Source: Candidatus Rokuibacteriota bacterium
GTDB taxonomy: Bacteria > Methylomirabilota > Methylomirabilia > Rokubacteriales > CSP1-6
NCBI GenBank assembly: GCA_003220685.1
Contig: QHTE01000061.1
Location: forward strand, 62,001 to 126,000
Direction of reading: 5' to 3'
DNA: 64,000 nt
A model generated the notes under the pieces. The model was given only the letters and a program-made list of their open reading frames with translations, had not been told where the DNA came from and made no database searches. The position numbers and the translations under genes are program-made. Shown in pieces: positions 9,202 to 18,482 of this stretch (position 1 is the first letter of the stretch; the number at the start of each line of letters is the position of its first letter).

Positions 9202-10409
9202 GGCGGGCTCGCGCGGAGATCACGCTCGACGACGAACGGTAGCGCCATCACGGCGAGCGCCGCCAGCAGCACCTCGGTGTCGCCGAAGTTGTATTCGAAG
9301 AGCCCCGCGACGAGAAATGCCGCGATGGCCGCCATCGAGCCCAGCACCAGCGCGCGGGCATCCTCGTCCGCCGGCGGGACGCGCCGGTACACCCGCCAGG
9401 CGGCTCCGAAAAATCCCACCCAGATCGCGATCCACGCCGCCAGACCGGGAAGCCCGCGCTCGACGACGATCTGAAGCGGCGTGTTGTGCAGATGGCTGGT
9501 CGAGTGCCGTAGGGCCTCCGGCGGCGCCACCGCCGGGTACACATTCTTGACCTGGCCAGGCCCGATCCCGGTGATCGGATGCGCGATCGCGAGACCGAGC
9601 CCAGCGGCGAGCATCGCCAGCCGGTCGCGCGTCGTGTCGTCGGCGAGGTCGCCCATGGTCTTCACCCGCTCGAGCACCCGCGGTTCGACGACGAGAGAGC
9701 CGGCGAGGATCACCAGCAGCGCGGCCAGCACCAGCCAGCGGCGGCGCAGCCCGAGCAGGCACGCCGCGCAGCCGGTGGCGAAGCCGAGCCACGCGCCACG
9801 CACCGACGTGAGCCCGAGGACCACGATCCCGGCCAGACAGGCCGGGATCGCCCAGGCGGCCCGTCGCCCACCCAGTGCGACCCGCGGCAGCGCGGCCACC
9901 AGCACGACGGCGAGGACGCCGGCGAGCGTCATGTAGATCGAGAAGAAGCCGCGGGCGCGGGCGCATTTCCTCATCAGCAACCGGACCGCCGCGCTGCTCG
10001 TCTCGACCGTCCCCTCCGGCGGACAGAAGCCGACCTGGACGATCGACAGGAGCGCCACCACCGCGACGGCAACCAGGAGACCGCTCGCGAAGCGGCCGGC
10101 CGACCGGGTGTCCGGCAGCGCGTTCAGCACGACGTAGAAGGCGCCGAGCGTGAGGAGACCTCGCGAGGCGAGGAGGCTTTGGCGGAGATGCCCGGAGGCA
10201 GCCACGGTGACGAGCGTCCACAGCGCGAAGGCGATCAGGGGCCCGATCAGCGGCCACGTGGCCCGCGGACGGGCGGCTCCCTCCGCCGCGGCGCGCCGGC
10301 CGGCGACGAGCACGACTGCGAGGACGACGAGCGTGGCTTCCGAGAGCGTGATCGACGCGGCCAGGCCGACCGTGAGCGCGCCGAGCAGCCAGTTCCGCGC
10401 CCGGCTCAA
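9186..10409 (-). CDS. O-antigen ligase/polymerase-like membrane protein (Wzy/WaaL family)
   Basis: A 407-residue polytopic protein with about 11-12 hydrophobic segments. A large polar loop between late segments contains the family-like GIGPGQ and an HLHNTPLQIVVERGLPG segment; a histidine at this place is typical of the O-antigen ligase domain. The TTG start at 10409 overlaps the stop of the sugar-phosphate transferase gene (ATTGA junction), and no ATG gives a full first helix. It should act in the periplasmic face of the membrane to polymerise or ligate undecaprenyl-linked repeat units. Whether it is the polymerase or the ligase cannot be decided from sequence. Confidence 0.82.
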   Translation of the reverse strand: MSRARNWLLGALTVGLAASITLSEATLVVLAVVLVAGRRAAAEGAARPRATWPLIGPLIAFALWTLVTVAASGHLRQSLLASRGLLTLGAFYVVLNALPDTRSAGRFASGLLVAVAVVALLSIVQVGFCPPEGTVETSSAAVRLLMRKCARARGFFSIYMTLAGVLAVVLVAALPRVALGGRRAAWAIPACLAGIVVLGLTSVRGAWLGFATGCAACLLGLRRRWLVLAALLVILAGSLVVEPRVLERVKTMGDLADDTTRDRLAMLAAGLGLAIAHPITGIGPGQVKNVYPAVAPPEALRHSTSHLHNTPLQIVVERGLPGLAAWIAIWVGFFGAAWRVYRRVPPADEDARALVLGSMAAIAAFLVAGLFEYNFGDTEVLLAALAVMALPFVVERDLRASPPQLRE

Positions 10410-11794
10410 TGCGCGTTGCGGTTGACGCGGAAGCCGTACCAGAGGGTTTGCAGGAGAATCTTCAGATCGAAGGCGAGGCTCCAGCGCTCGATGTAGTAGA
10501 GGTCGTGCTCGATCCGCTTCTCGATCGACGTGTTGCCCCGCCAGCCGTTGATCTGGGCCCAGCCCGTGATCCCCGCCTTCATCTTGTGTCGGAGCATGTA
10601 GCCGGGCACGCGACGCCGGAACTCCTCGACGAAGCTCGGGCGCTCGGGCCGCGGCCCCACCAGGCTCATCTCGCCGCGCAGCACGTTGAAGAGCTGCGGG
10701 AGCTCGTCGAGGCTGGTCCGTCGCAGGAAGACCCCGAGGGGGGTGCGGCGCGGATCGTCCGCGCGCGCCCACACCGGTCCGGTCGCGGCCTCGGCATTCA
10801 CCTGCATTGTGCGGAACTTCAGCATCCGGAAGCGCCGGCCGTCGACGCCCATGCGCTCCTGGCGATAGAGCACGGCCCCCGAAGACGTGAGCTTGAGCGC
10901 CACCGCGATCGCGAGCATCAGCGGCGCCGCGACCGCCAGCGCGAGCGCGCCGAAGACCAGGTCGAACACCCGCTTGACGACGCGGTTCCAGCCGTAGAGA
11001 CGCGATTCGCGCAGGTGGATGAACGGGATCGTCTCGAACTCCTCGATCCCGCCGCGGGCGGGGACGAGACCGAACACGTCCGGCACCAGGTGGATCGCGA
11101 TCGGGTCGTCGCCGATCCCGCCGAGGACCGTGGTGAGCCGCGCGGCGTCGGCGTGCGGCAGCGCGATGACCACGATGTCCACCTGCTGGCGGTCGAGCAC
11201 CGCGCGCACGTCCTCGATGCCGCCGAGCCACCGCACGTTGTCGGGGACCTCCTTCTTGTCGCTCAGCAGGCCGAGCACGAAGATGCCGACGTCGCGGCGC
11301 CGGTTGAGGACGCGGAGGACCTCGGCGGCCGGCTCCCCTCCCCCCACCACGATGGCGTAGCGCAGGTTGTATCCGTGCCGGCGAGCGAACCGGAGGACCT
11401 CGCGGAGGCCCGCGCGGGCGAGGCTCACCACGACGATCGACTGGGCCAAGAACAGGATGATGACGAGCCGCGAGTACTCGTACCCGCGGAACACGAAGGT
11501 CATGATCGAGACGAGGACCAGGGCGCCGAGCGTCGAGGCCTTGGCGACATCCCACCATTCCGACCGACGGGAGCCGAGGCGATTGGGCCGGTAGAGGTCG
11601 AAGGTGCGAAACGCGATGCCCCACACGAGCAGGATCGGCACCAGCTGCAGCGCGTAGTCGCGGAACGGCGGCACGTCGGTCACGGGCAGCAGATAGAAGC
11701 GGATCCCGTACGACCCGATCCAGCAGGCCGCGATCAGGAGCAGGTCCCCGGCGAGCGCCAGGTTCTCGACGAGTCGCGAGTGCGACTTCAGCAT
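10406..11794 (-). CDS. undecaprenyl-phosphate sugar phosphotransferase (WcaJ/WbaP type)
   Basis: A 462-residue polyprenyl-phosphate glycosylphosphotransferase that starts repeat-unit synthesis by moving sugar-1-phosphate to undecaprenyl phosphate. The N-terminal half has four membrane segments and a Rossmann-like CoA-binding domain (VVGGGEPAAEVL near residue 150). The C-terminal catalytic domain begins with the KRVFDL membrane hairpin and includes LKFRTM, RRTSLDELPQL, GPRPERP and the terminal GWAQINGWRG block. All are complete, and the length is standard. ATG 11794 overlaps the upstream glycosyltransferase by 7 bases. The sugar (glucose, galactose or other) cannot be predicted. Confidence 0.94.
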   Translation of the reverse strand: MLKSHSRLVENLALAGDLLLIAACWIGSYGIRFYLLPVTDVPPFRDYALQLVPILLVWGIAFRTFDLYRPNRLGSRRSEWWDVAKASTLGALVLVSIMTFVFRGYEYSRLVIILFLAQSIVVVSLARAGLREVLRFARRHGYNLRYAIVVGGGEPAAEVLRVLNRRRDVGIFVLGLLSDKKEVPDNVRWLGGIEDVRAVLDRQQVDIVVIALPHADAARLTTVLGGIGDDPIAIHLVPDVFGLVPARGGIEEFETIPFIHLRESRLYGWNRVVKRVFDLVFGALALAVAAPLMLAIAVALKLTSSGAVLYRQERMGVDGRRFRMLKFRTMQVNAEAATGPVWARADDPRRTPLGVFLRRTSLDELPQLFNVLRGEMSLVGPRPERPSFVEEFRRRVPGYMLRHKMKAGITGWAQINGWRGNTSIEKRIEHDLYYIERWSLAFDLKILLQTLWYGFRVNRNAH

Positions 11795-12927
11795 GCCGCC
11801 CTCGCGCGGAACTCACCCCAGCGCGCGGCGATGTAGTCGCCCAGCTTCTGCTTGAAGATCGGCCGGTCGAACGACTCGGCTCGCGCACGGAGCGCCTTGG
11901 CGTCGAACCGGTCGGCGGCGCGCTCGAACCGCTCGATCGCCTCGACCAGGGCGTCGACCGTTTGCTCCGCGAAGAACACGGCCGTCGGCGGCGCGTCGGC
12001 GACGTCCGACCCCACCATCGTCTCGAGCGCGCCGCCGCGCGCGAGCGCGAGGGTCGGGCGCCCGGCTGCGGCGGCCTCGAGCGGTGTGATCCCGAAGTCC
12101 TCGACCGCCGGGAAGATGAGCGCGCGGCAGCGCGCGTACAGGCGGGCGATCTCGGCGTCGGGCTGCCATCCGAGGAAGCTCACGGTCGGCCCGGCGAGCG
12201 CGCGCAGTCGCGCGTCCTCCGGGCCCGTGCCGACGATGACGAGCCGCCGGCCCAGCCGATTCGCCGCGCCGACGGCCAGGTCGATGCGCTTGTACGGCAC
12301 GAGCGCGCCCACCACCAGATAATAGTCGTCGGCGGCGTCCGCGATCTCGAAGCGCTGCACGTCGACCGGAGGATAGATTACGTCCGCCGAGCGGTCGTAG
12401 GCGCGCCGGATGCGATCACCGATGTGGCGCGAGATCGCGACGAACCGGTGCACGCCGGAGGTCCGTCGGTCCCAGCGCCTGAGCGCCGCCGCGATCGGCG
12501 GCCCGAGGACTCGGGCGGCCAGGCCGTGGCCGGGCCCGAAGTAGTCGCTCGACAGGTCCCACACGTAGCGCATCGGAGAAAAGCAATAGCACAGATGAAG
12601 GGCGCCGGGAGGCACACGCACCCCCTTCGCGACGCAGTGGCTCATGGAGACGATCACGTCGTAGCCGGAGAGATCGAACCGGCTGATCGCGAGCGGAAAC
12701 GTCGGCAGGTAGTAGCGGTACCGCGTCGAGGCCCGCGGCAGGCGCTGGACGAACGACGTGACGATGCGCCGGCGCTCGATCGGGGTGGTGACGCTGCCCG
12801 GCACGTGCAGGAGTGTGAAGAGCGGCGCGTCCGGAAAGAGCTCGCACAGGACCTCGAGGCAGCGCTCGCCGCCGCGCATCCCGGTCAGCCAGTCGTGAAC
12901 GAGGGCGACTCGCGCGCCCGGAATCAA
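11788..12927 (-). CDS. glycosyltransferase family 4
   Basis: A 379-residue GT-B glycosyltransferase. The N-terminal domain opens with VALVHDWLTGMRGGE, typical of GT4 transferases. The C-terminal nucleotide-binding domain has GALVPYKRIDLA, a GTGPE turn and the acidic EDFGITPLE motif (E-x7-E) that contacts the donor. No ATG precedes the first strand, and the TTG at 12927, 11 bases after the stop of the dehydratase-like gene, gives the natural start. It likely adds one sugar of the exopolysaccharide repeat in the cytoplasm. Confidence 0.88.
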   Translation of the reverse strand: MIPGARVALVHDWLTGMRGGERCLEVLCELFPDAPLFTLLHVPGSVTTPIERRRIVTSFVQRLPRASTRYRYYLPTFPLAISRFDLSGYDVIVSMSHCVAKGVRVPPGALHLCYCFSPMRYVWDLSSDYFGPGHGLAARVLGPPIAAALRRWDRRTSGVHRFVAISRHIGDRIRRAYDRSADVIYPPVDVQRFEIADAADDYYLVVGALVPYKRIDLAVGAANRLGRRLVIVGTGPEDARLRALAGPTVSFLGWQPDAEIARLYARCRALIFPAVEDFGITPLEAAAAGRPTLALARGGALETMVGSDVADAPPTAVFFAEQTVDALVEAIERFERAADRFDAKALRARAESFDRPIFKQKLGDYIAARWGEFRARAAC

Positions 12928-12938
12928 GCCTGCGTCCG

Positions 12939-13916
12939 CTAGCGCGGGCGTGACCCCAACCGCCGGCGCCAATACTCGAGCAGGTCGGTGAGCGTCTGCT
13001 CGAGCGGGATCGTTGTGCGCCATCCGAGCGCGCTCTCGACCTTCTGCCGCGAGCCGCGCAAGGCCGGCACGTCGGACGGGCGCAGACGAGCGGGGTCCTG
13101 ACGGATCTCGATGTGCGGCACGGTCGACCTCTCGATCAGGAAATTCAGGAGGCGCTCGATCGACCACTCGAGGCCGGAGCACAGGTTGTAGACCTCGCCC
13201 GGCGTGCCGCGCTCGAGCAGGAGCCAATAGCCGCGCACGATGTCGCGCACGTCGGAGAAATCGCGGGTCGGCTTGAGATCGCCCACGTACACGATCGGCT
13301 CGCGCAGCCCCGCCTCCATCTCGGCGATCTGCTTTGCGAAGTTCGACTCGGAGAAGGCGTCGCCGCGACGGGGCCCGGTGTGGTTGAAGGCGCGCGAGCG
13401 CAGGACGTGCATCCCGTAGCTCTTGAAGTACTGCCAGCCCATCAGGTCCTGCGCCACCTTGCTCACGGCGTAGGGCGAGAGCGGCCGCAGCGGGTTCGTC
13501 TCGCGGATCGGCAGCTCGTCGGGCTCTACGAGGCCATATTCTTCGCTCGAGCCGATCACCAGGAACCGCGCCGATGAGCCGAGCTGGCGCATGGCTTCGA
13601 ACAGGTTCATCTGGCTGACGACGTTGGTGTAGAACGTCTCGATCGGGGTCTGCCACGATGCGTGGACGAAGCTCTGGGCCGCCAGGTGGATGATGTAGTC
13701 GGGCCGCGCCTGCTCGAGGACCGTCCGCACCGAGAGGATGTCGCGCAGGTCCGACTCGATGAGGGTCACGCGGTCGCGAAACCCCTCGATGAGCTCGGTT
13801 TTGCTTCGCCAGCGCACGGAGCCGAACACTTCTGCGCCGCGCTCGAGTGCCAGCTCTGCGAGATGGCTGCCGACGAAACCTGTGATACCCGTGATCAAAA
13901 TTCGCATCCCGGCCAT
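12939..13916 (-). CDS. NAD-dependent GDP-mannose 4,6-dehydratase-like epimerase/dehydratase
   Basis: A 325-residue extended short-chain dehydrogenase. It has the NAD-binding TGITGFVGSHLAE, the active-site SSEEYG, and YAVSK with catalytic Tyr/Lys. The SSEEYG and FNHTGPRR motifs resemble GDP-mannose 4,6-dehydratase and the related RMD reductases, so GDP-4-keto-6-deoxymannose or GDP-rhamnose synthesis is the best guess. ATG 13916 (or 13907, giving the MRILITG start) is chosen over a frame with a low-complexity N-terminal extension. The gene lies between a GT2 gene (5-base gap) and a GT4 gene. A second such enzyme is encoded at 50978-52048. Confidence 0.85.
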   Translation of the reverse strand: MAGMRILITGITGFVGSHLAELALERGAEVFGSVRWRSKTELIEGFRDRVTLIESDLRDILSVRTVLEQARPDYIIHLAAQSFVHASWQTPIETFYTNVVSQMNLFEAMRQLGSSARFLVIGSSEEYGLVEPDELPIRETNPLRPLSPYAVSKVAQDLMGWQYFKSYGMHVLRSRAFNHTGPRRGDAFSESNFAKQIAEMEAGLREPIVYVGDLKPTRDFSDVRDIVRGYWLLLERGTPGEVYNLCSGLEWSIERLLNFLIERSTVPHIEIRQDPARLRPSDVPALRGSRQKVESALGWRTTIPLEQTLTDLLEYWRRRLGSRPR

Positions 13917-13920
13917 AGTA

Positions 13921-14736
13921 CTACACCCCGTACGGCGAACCTTCCATACCCCGGGGCCCACGAAGCGCGCGCCGCCAGGCGGCGGGTAGGGCCAACGCCG
14001 TGACGGGCCGGAGCGCGAAGACGACGCACCACCAGGGATAGGCATGGCTCCGCACGGCTCGCCACCGCACCCTCGCCTCGGCCAGAAGCCGCTCGTTGTT
14101 GCGAACGGCCGAAATGCGTCCGGGAGGGAGCCGACGGATCACGAGAAGCTCGGGCAGATTGGCCAGCCGCGAGACGTGAGCCATCCGCATCCAGAGATCG
14201 TAATCCTGGGCGACCGGAAACGACGGATCGTAGGCGCCGACCCCGTCGAGCACGGTGCGCCGCATCATCATCGAGGAATGCACGAACGGGTTTGCCCGGA
14301 TGAGCGCCCGGCGGAGCGCCGCGTCGTCCACGGGCGGACGCAGGATCGCGACCTCGCGGCCGGACGGATCGACCTCGCGGGCTCCCGTCCCCAGAAGCCC
14401 GACGCCCGGATGGGCATCGAGGTACTGGCGCTGGCGCGCGAGCCGTTCGGGCAGCGCCACGTCATCGGCGTCGAGCCGGGCGACCAGAGGGGCGCGCGCC
14501 AGGTCGAGCGCGCGATTCAGCGCCCGCGTCAGCCCCTGCCGCGCACGCCGCTCGATCCGCAGCCGCGGGTCTCGAATCGACGCGAGCACTTCTGGCGTCG
14601 CGTCGGTCGAGCCGTCGTCGATGACGATGACCTCGAGGTCGGCGAGCGTCTGGCCGAGCAGGGACTCGACGGCGGCGCCCACCCACGGCGCTCCGTCGAA
14701 GACCGCCATCGCCACGGATACGGCCGGCGTCTTCAC
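13921..14736 (-). CDS. glycosyltransferase family 2
   Basis: A 271-residue GT-A transferase. The N-terminal VSVAMAVFDG strand, the IDDGSTD motif near residue 39, and the metal-binding DADD (ARLDADD near residue 91) are all present, followed by the QDYDLWMR segment characteristic of this family. The C-terminus is short and hydrophobic (PWWCVVFALRPV), perhaps membrane-associating. The GTG start overlaps the stop of the upstream methyltransferase gene in a GTGA junction. It probably adds one residue to the lipid-linked repeat. Confidence 0.9.
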   Translation of the reverse strand: MKTPAVSVAMAVFDGAPWVGAAVESLLGQTLADLEVIVIDDGSTDATPEVLASIRDPRLRIERRARQGLTRALNRALDLARAPLVARLDADDVALPERLARQRQYLDAHPGVGLLGTGAREVDPSGREVAILRPPVDDAALRRALIRANPFVHSSMMMRRTVLDGVGAYDPSFPVAQDYDLWMRMAHVSRLANLPELLVIRRLPPGRISAVRNNERLLAEARVRWRAVRSHAYPWWCVVFALRPVTALALPAAWRRALRGPRGMEGSPYGV

Positions 14737-15623
14737 GCGTCGCGGCGCGCCGTCAGCGCCAGGACGGCGCCGATGTGGCGGACAAGCGGAACGCGTCCGA
14801 GGATTCGCTCGACCCGGAAGCGAACATCCGGCGACGGAATCAGCCGGCGCGAGTAGGGAATCCAGTAGGTCTCGATGCGCACGGTCCCGAATCCCCCATG
14901 TCGACAGAGCGCGCGGAGCTCGCCCCGCGTCAAGAAGTCGTGGGTCGCCCAGTTCCGCTCGTCCTCGCGGTGCTCCCTGGCCCGATAGGTGCGGCGGTAT
15001 TTCCTCGCGAGCCGACCCACCCGCCGGAGGTTGTGGTGCGGCTCGACCAGATAGAGGCGCCCGCCGGGGCGGACGACTCTCCCGAGCTCGGCGAATACCT
15101 CCGGTCGCCGATGGAAGTGGTGGAGGCTCTGGATGAGGAAGGCCGAGTCGATCGACCCGGCGGGTACGTGGGCGCCGAGATCGAACGCCGTCGCGCCGAC
15201 GACCTCGACGTTATCGAGGCGGGCGGCGGCGCACCGCTCGCGGGCGACCTTCTGCAGATCGGCCACCGGCTCGATCGCGATCACGGAGCGCGCTCGGCGC
15301 GCGATCAACGCCGTGAAATAGCCACTCCCCGCGCCGAGCTCCAGCGCCCGACCGTAGACGTCGCCGTCCCCTCCGGGCCTCGACCCGGCCCAGACCTCCG
15401 CGACCAGAGCACGCGCCGGGTACTCGTGCTGGCCATCGTCCTCGTAGCGGTGGAGCCGATCGTACTGCGCCGCGCGTTCGCCCGAAAAGGCGTGCTCGTT
15501 GAACCCGCTGTTGATCCGATCGAGCTTGGCGCGCGATTCTCGTGAGAGCAGCGCCATTTTCAACCGGTGCGGCAGCACCAGGTACAGCAGATAGTTGCGG
15601 CCGCCGATCTCGATCAGCGCCAC
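14733..15623 (-). CDS. class I SAM-dependent methyltransferase
   Basis: A 296-residue methyltransferase. SAM-binding motif I is LELGAGSGY near residue 95, motif II the acidic IAIEP, and the SIDSAFLIQSLHHF segment matches the motif before the VVRPGGRLYLVEP strand. The first 70 residues are an extra N-terminal region with charged helices. GTG 15623 overlaps the end of the preceding methyltransferase gene by 10 bases. It is one of four methyltransferase genes interleaved with glycosyltransferases, so O-methylation of glycan residues is likely; the position methylated is unknown. Confidence 0.82.
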   Translation of the reverse strand: MALIEIGGRNYLLYLVLPHRLKMALLSRESRAKLDRINSGFNEHAFSGERAAQYDRLHRYEDDGQHEYPARALVAEVWAGSRPGGDGDVYGRALELGAGSGYFTALIARRARSVIAIEPVADLQKVARERCAAARLDNVEVVGATAFDLGAHVPAGSIDSAFLIQSLHHFHRRPEVFAELGRVVRPGGRLYLVEPHHNLRRVGRLARKYRRTYRAREHREDERNWATHDFLTRGELRALCRHGGFGTVRIETYWIPYSRRLIPSPDVRFRVERILGRVPLVRHIGAVLALTARRDA

Positions 15624-16576
15624 GGTCTCGGCTCCGACGCGACGCTCTTGAGAAGCAGCATGTTCAGATAGGGCAAGCAGACCGACGGCGGCTGTCCGAC
15701 CGCGCGAGCGGCGGCGCACAGCACGGCGAAGACGGGCAGGAGCGCGCGGCGCGTCGACGAGCGCGCCGTGTCGTTGAAGAACCGCCAGCCGTAGCCCGCT
15801 TCCTCGGTGACGTCCGTGAGTCCTCGCCAGCCGGACGACGGCAGGCACTCGGCGAGCGTCGCGTTGCGCCAACCCGTGCCGTCGGCGACGAAGTCGGCGT
15901 ACGGCACGGCGCCGAATCGCCGCGGCCGGAGCGCCCGAGCGTAGCGGTGCGCCAGCCCGGGTGGAAGCCACTGGACGAGGGGCAGGCCGACCGAGTGCGT
16001 CTCGAGCGGGAACCAGCGGTTGGGTGTGTCCAGGATGGCGATGTGTCCGCCGGGCGCCAGCACGCGATAGTACTCGTCCACCTGCGAGCGCCGCGCGGGC
16101 GGCAGGTGCTCCACGACACCGATCGCGAGCACCGCGTCGAACGCGCCGTCCTCGTACGGCAGGCGCCTGGTCTGGTCGTTCGTGAAGAGCGCGACCTCCC
16201 GGACCTTCGCGAGCCGCATCTCGTCGACCTTGGCCCGCGCGATCTCGACGAAGGCCGCGTCGGTATCGAAGGCGTGGATCGTGTCGACCTCCGGCTGATC
16301 GCACAGGTATTCCGTCATGTGGCCGAACGAGCAGCCGACCTCCAGCACCTTCAGCTTTCCGAGTCCCTGCGCACGCAGGTATCGAAAGAATGGACCCAGA
16401 TAATGCGCCCCGCGCGTCTCCTTGTACGACAGGTACGGCGGCGTGCGCCCGAGACCTTTCCGCGCGATCAGCATCCGGATCACGCGCTCGCTGTAGCGCG
16501 TGGCGTATTCGCGGCTCCCGACGCTCAGGAGCCTCGTGTCCCCGCGATCGGTGAGACGATACGGCGCGTCGCTCAT
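15614..16576 (-). CDS. class I SAM-dependent methyltransferase
   Basis: A 320-residue methyltransferase with motif I LEVGCSFGH near residue 75, an acidic AFDTD for ribose binding, and LAIGVVEHLPP followed by VLAPGGHIAILDTPN. The C-terminal 100 residues extend past the core fold and may recognise the glycan acceptor. ATG 16576 overlaps the glycosyltransferase stop (ATGA). It has the same arrangement as the other methyltransferases in this operon. Confidence 0.84.
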   Translation of the reverse strand: MSDAPYRLTDRGDTRLLSVGSREYATRYSERVIRMLIARKGLGRTPPYLSYKETRGAHYLGPFFRYLRAQGLGKLKVLEVGCSFGHMTEYLCDQPEVDTIHAFDTDAAFVEIARAKVDEMRLAKVREVALFTNDQTRRLPYEDGAFDAVLAIGVVEHLPPARRSQVDEYYRVLAPGGHIAILDTPNRWFPLETHSVGLPLVQWLPPGLAHRYARALRPRRFGAVPYADFVADGTGWRNATLAECLPSSGWRGLTDVTEEAGYGWRFFNDTARSSTRRALLPVFAVLCAAARAVGQPPSVCLPYLNMLLLKSVASEPRPWR

Positions 16577-17688
16577 CCGCGCGCCCCCACCGTTCGGAGC
16601 AGCGCGATCTCCCGCTCGACGCAGGCGGCCAGATCGTAGCGCTCGATCGCCGTCTTGCGCGCAGCCCGGCCGAGGGCGGCGGCGAGCGTCGGGTCGGTCA
16701 AGACTCGATGGAGGCATGCCGTCAGCGCTTCCGGCCGCCGTGGATCGAACAGGAGTCCGGTGGCCCCATCGGTGACGAGCGAGCGGTTGCCCGCGCAGTC
16801 CGAGGCGACACAGGGCAGCCCGGAGCTCATCGCCTCCAGCAGGGCCTTGGGATGCCCTTCGGTGAAGGACGCGAGCACGAACGCGTCCGCCGAAGCGTAG
16901 AGCTCGGGCAGCCGGCGCTGGTCGACCACGCCCCGAAAGTCGGCGCTGACGCTCTCGGCCTCCGCCTGGCGGCGCAGCGATCCTTCGAGGGGACCGCCGC
17001 CGACGATCACGAGCCGCGGGCGCCTTCCCGGGAGCCGCGCCGCCGCCGTGATCAAGGTCGCCAGATTTTTCTCGGGCGCCAGCCGTCCGACGTAGAGCAC
17101 GCGTCGGCCGCCGTCCGGGTTCGCGGCGGGAGCGCCCGGCGCGAACAGGCGCGTGTCCACACCGTTCGGGATCAGCTCGACGCGGCGGGCTCGCGCTGCG
17201 GCGCGCGCCCGCAGCTCTTCGGTGGTCGCGATCACGGCGGCCGCGCGCCTGAGGCCCACCCGCTCGACGACCGCCTTGACCAGGCGCTTGGGCCCGGGGC
17301 GCGAGAGGCTGCCGTACCAGAATCCGTAGGTCGTCACGTAGGGCACGCCGAAGCGGGCGTTCGCGAGGATCGCGGGGATCACGCCGGTCACCTGGAAGAC
17401 GCGCAGCACGGCGCAGGCCCGAAACGACGCGGCGTGCACCCACGGCATGGAGACAGCGCGTCGCGTGCGGCTCGTCGGCCGCCCCGGCGTCAGCATCTCG
17501 ACCGCATCCAGCAGAGTCCGGTCGTCGGTGAACTCCGCGAGCGACTCGGGCAGGTAGCTGAAGTAGAGCACGCGCCGGAACGCGCGGACGTACGGCCGGA
17601 GGTAGCCGTCGACGAGCCGCGGCGCCTGGCCCGTCGACGCCAGCTCGCGAATCCCGCCGCCGAGCGAGGGCAGGAGGCCGACGGTCAT
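16573..17688 (-). CDS. glycosyltransferase family 4
   Basis: A 371-residue GT-B transferase with the C-terminal GRLAPEKNLATLI, VIVGGGPL, and SFTEGHPKALLEAMSSGLP segment (E-x7-E). The ATG at 17688 is chosen because the frame 48 codons upstream has no homology-like features and crosses the intergenic space. The N-terminal part is polar, with LYFSYLPE and WVHAAS segments. A 74-base gap separates it from the upstream methyltransferase gene. It is expected to act on lipid-linked intermediates at the inner face of the membrane. Confidence 0.87.
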   Translation of the reverse strand: MTVGLLPSLGGGIRELASTGQAPRLVDGYLRPYVRAFRRVLYFSYLPESLAEFTDDRTLLDAVEMLTPGRPTSRTRRAVSMPWVHAASFRACAVLRVFQVTGVIPAILANARFGVPYVTTYGFWYGSLSRPGPKRLVKAVVERVGLRRAAAVIATTEELRARAAARARRVELIPNGVDTRLFAPGAPAANPDGGRRVLYVGRLAPEKNLATLITAAARLPGRRPRLVIVGGGPLEGSLRRQAEAESVSADFRGVVDQRRLPELYASADAFVLASFTEGHPKALLEAMSSGLPCVASDCAGNRSLVTDGATGLLFDPRRPEALTACLHRVLTDPTLAAALGRAARKTAIERYDLAACVEREIALLRTVGARG

Positions 17689-17762
17689 CTCAGCACCACT
17701 TCCAGAGCCGCTGGAAATCCCGTGCGCAGGTCGCCACCAGGACGAGATATCGAGCGGCGCGC

Positions 17763-18482
17763 TCATGACCACTCGATACCACGCCGGTGGCCATATACAA
17801 AGAGCGTCTGGCCGAATCTCCGTAGCAGCCACTGCGGTACGCGTCGTCCGACCAGGTGGTGCAGCCCGGCATACCGCGCGTGCGACAGTCGCAGCGCCTT
17901 CGGACCGAGTAGGAACGCGCCGGTCACCGTCCAGACGAACTCGTGGCCCGGCAAGAGACTCGGCAGGTCTTCGGTGTTGTACATCCAGTGTGGGACATTC
18001 GAGACCCCCAACAGACCCAGCCGTCGCAGAAGGGTGTTCAGCTGCCGTCGGGTCGTCACGCTGAAATAGACATCATGTCGCGCCACGCGCGTCAATTCTC
18101 GAATCGCTGCGGCTGGTTGCTCGAAGTGCATGAACGACTGATGGCACGCGACGAGGTCGAAGGCACGATTCGCAAACGGCAACTCGTACACCGAGGCGAC
18201 GAGAGTCAGAGCGCGCGGCACGCCCTCTCGCGCCTGGAGAACCATGTCTCGATTGACGTCGAGGCCCACGAGGCGGAGATCTGGTCGGTGTAGCGCGATC
18301 GCCTTGAGGAGGCGCCCGCGACCGCACGGCACGTCGAGGACCGAGCGATGCGCTGGACGCAACGCCCGGAGGGCATACGCGATGTCGGCGGTGACGTCGG
18401 GCACGGTGGACCAGGCCTGCCAATAGTCGGTGTTGCGAAAGAAGGCCTCGGCCCGATCACGACGAGATGTCGGCGGCGTCAT
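17763..18482 (-). CDS. class I SAM-dependent methyltransferase
   Basis: A 239-residue methyltransferase with motif I LDVPCGRGR near residue 49, the ribose-binding GLDVN, and a motif V-like ACHQSFMHFEQP. The proline in motif I (VPCGRG) is a common variant. ATG 18482 overlaps the stop of the upstream GT4 gene (ATGA). Base composition here (about 17700-23300) looks somewhat less GC-rich by eye than in the flanks, consistent with a divergent origin of this part of the cluster. Confidence 0.85.
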   Translation of the reverse strand: MTPPTSRRDRAEAFFRNTDYWQAWSTVPDVTADIAYALRALRPAHRSVLDVPCGRGRLLKAIALHRPDLRLVGLDVNRDMVLQAREGVPRALTLVASVYELPFANRAFDLVACHQSFMHFEQPAAAIRELTRVARHDVYFSVTTRRQLNTLLRRLGLLGVSNVPHWMYNTEDLPSLLPGHEFVWTVTGAFLLGPKALRLSHARYAGLHHLVGRRVPQWLLRRFGQTLFVYGHRRGIEWS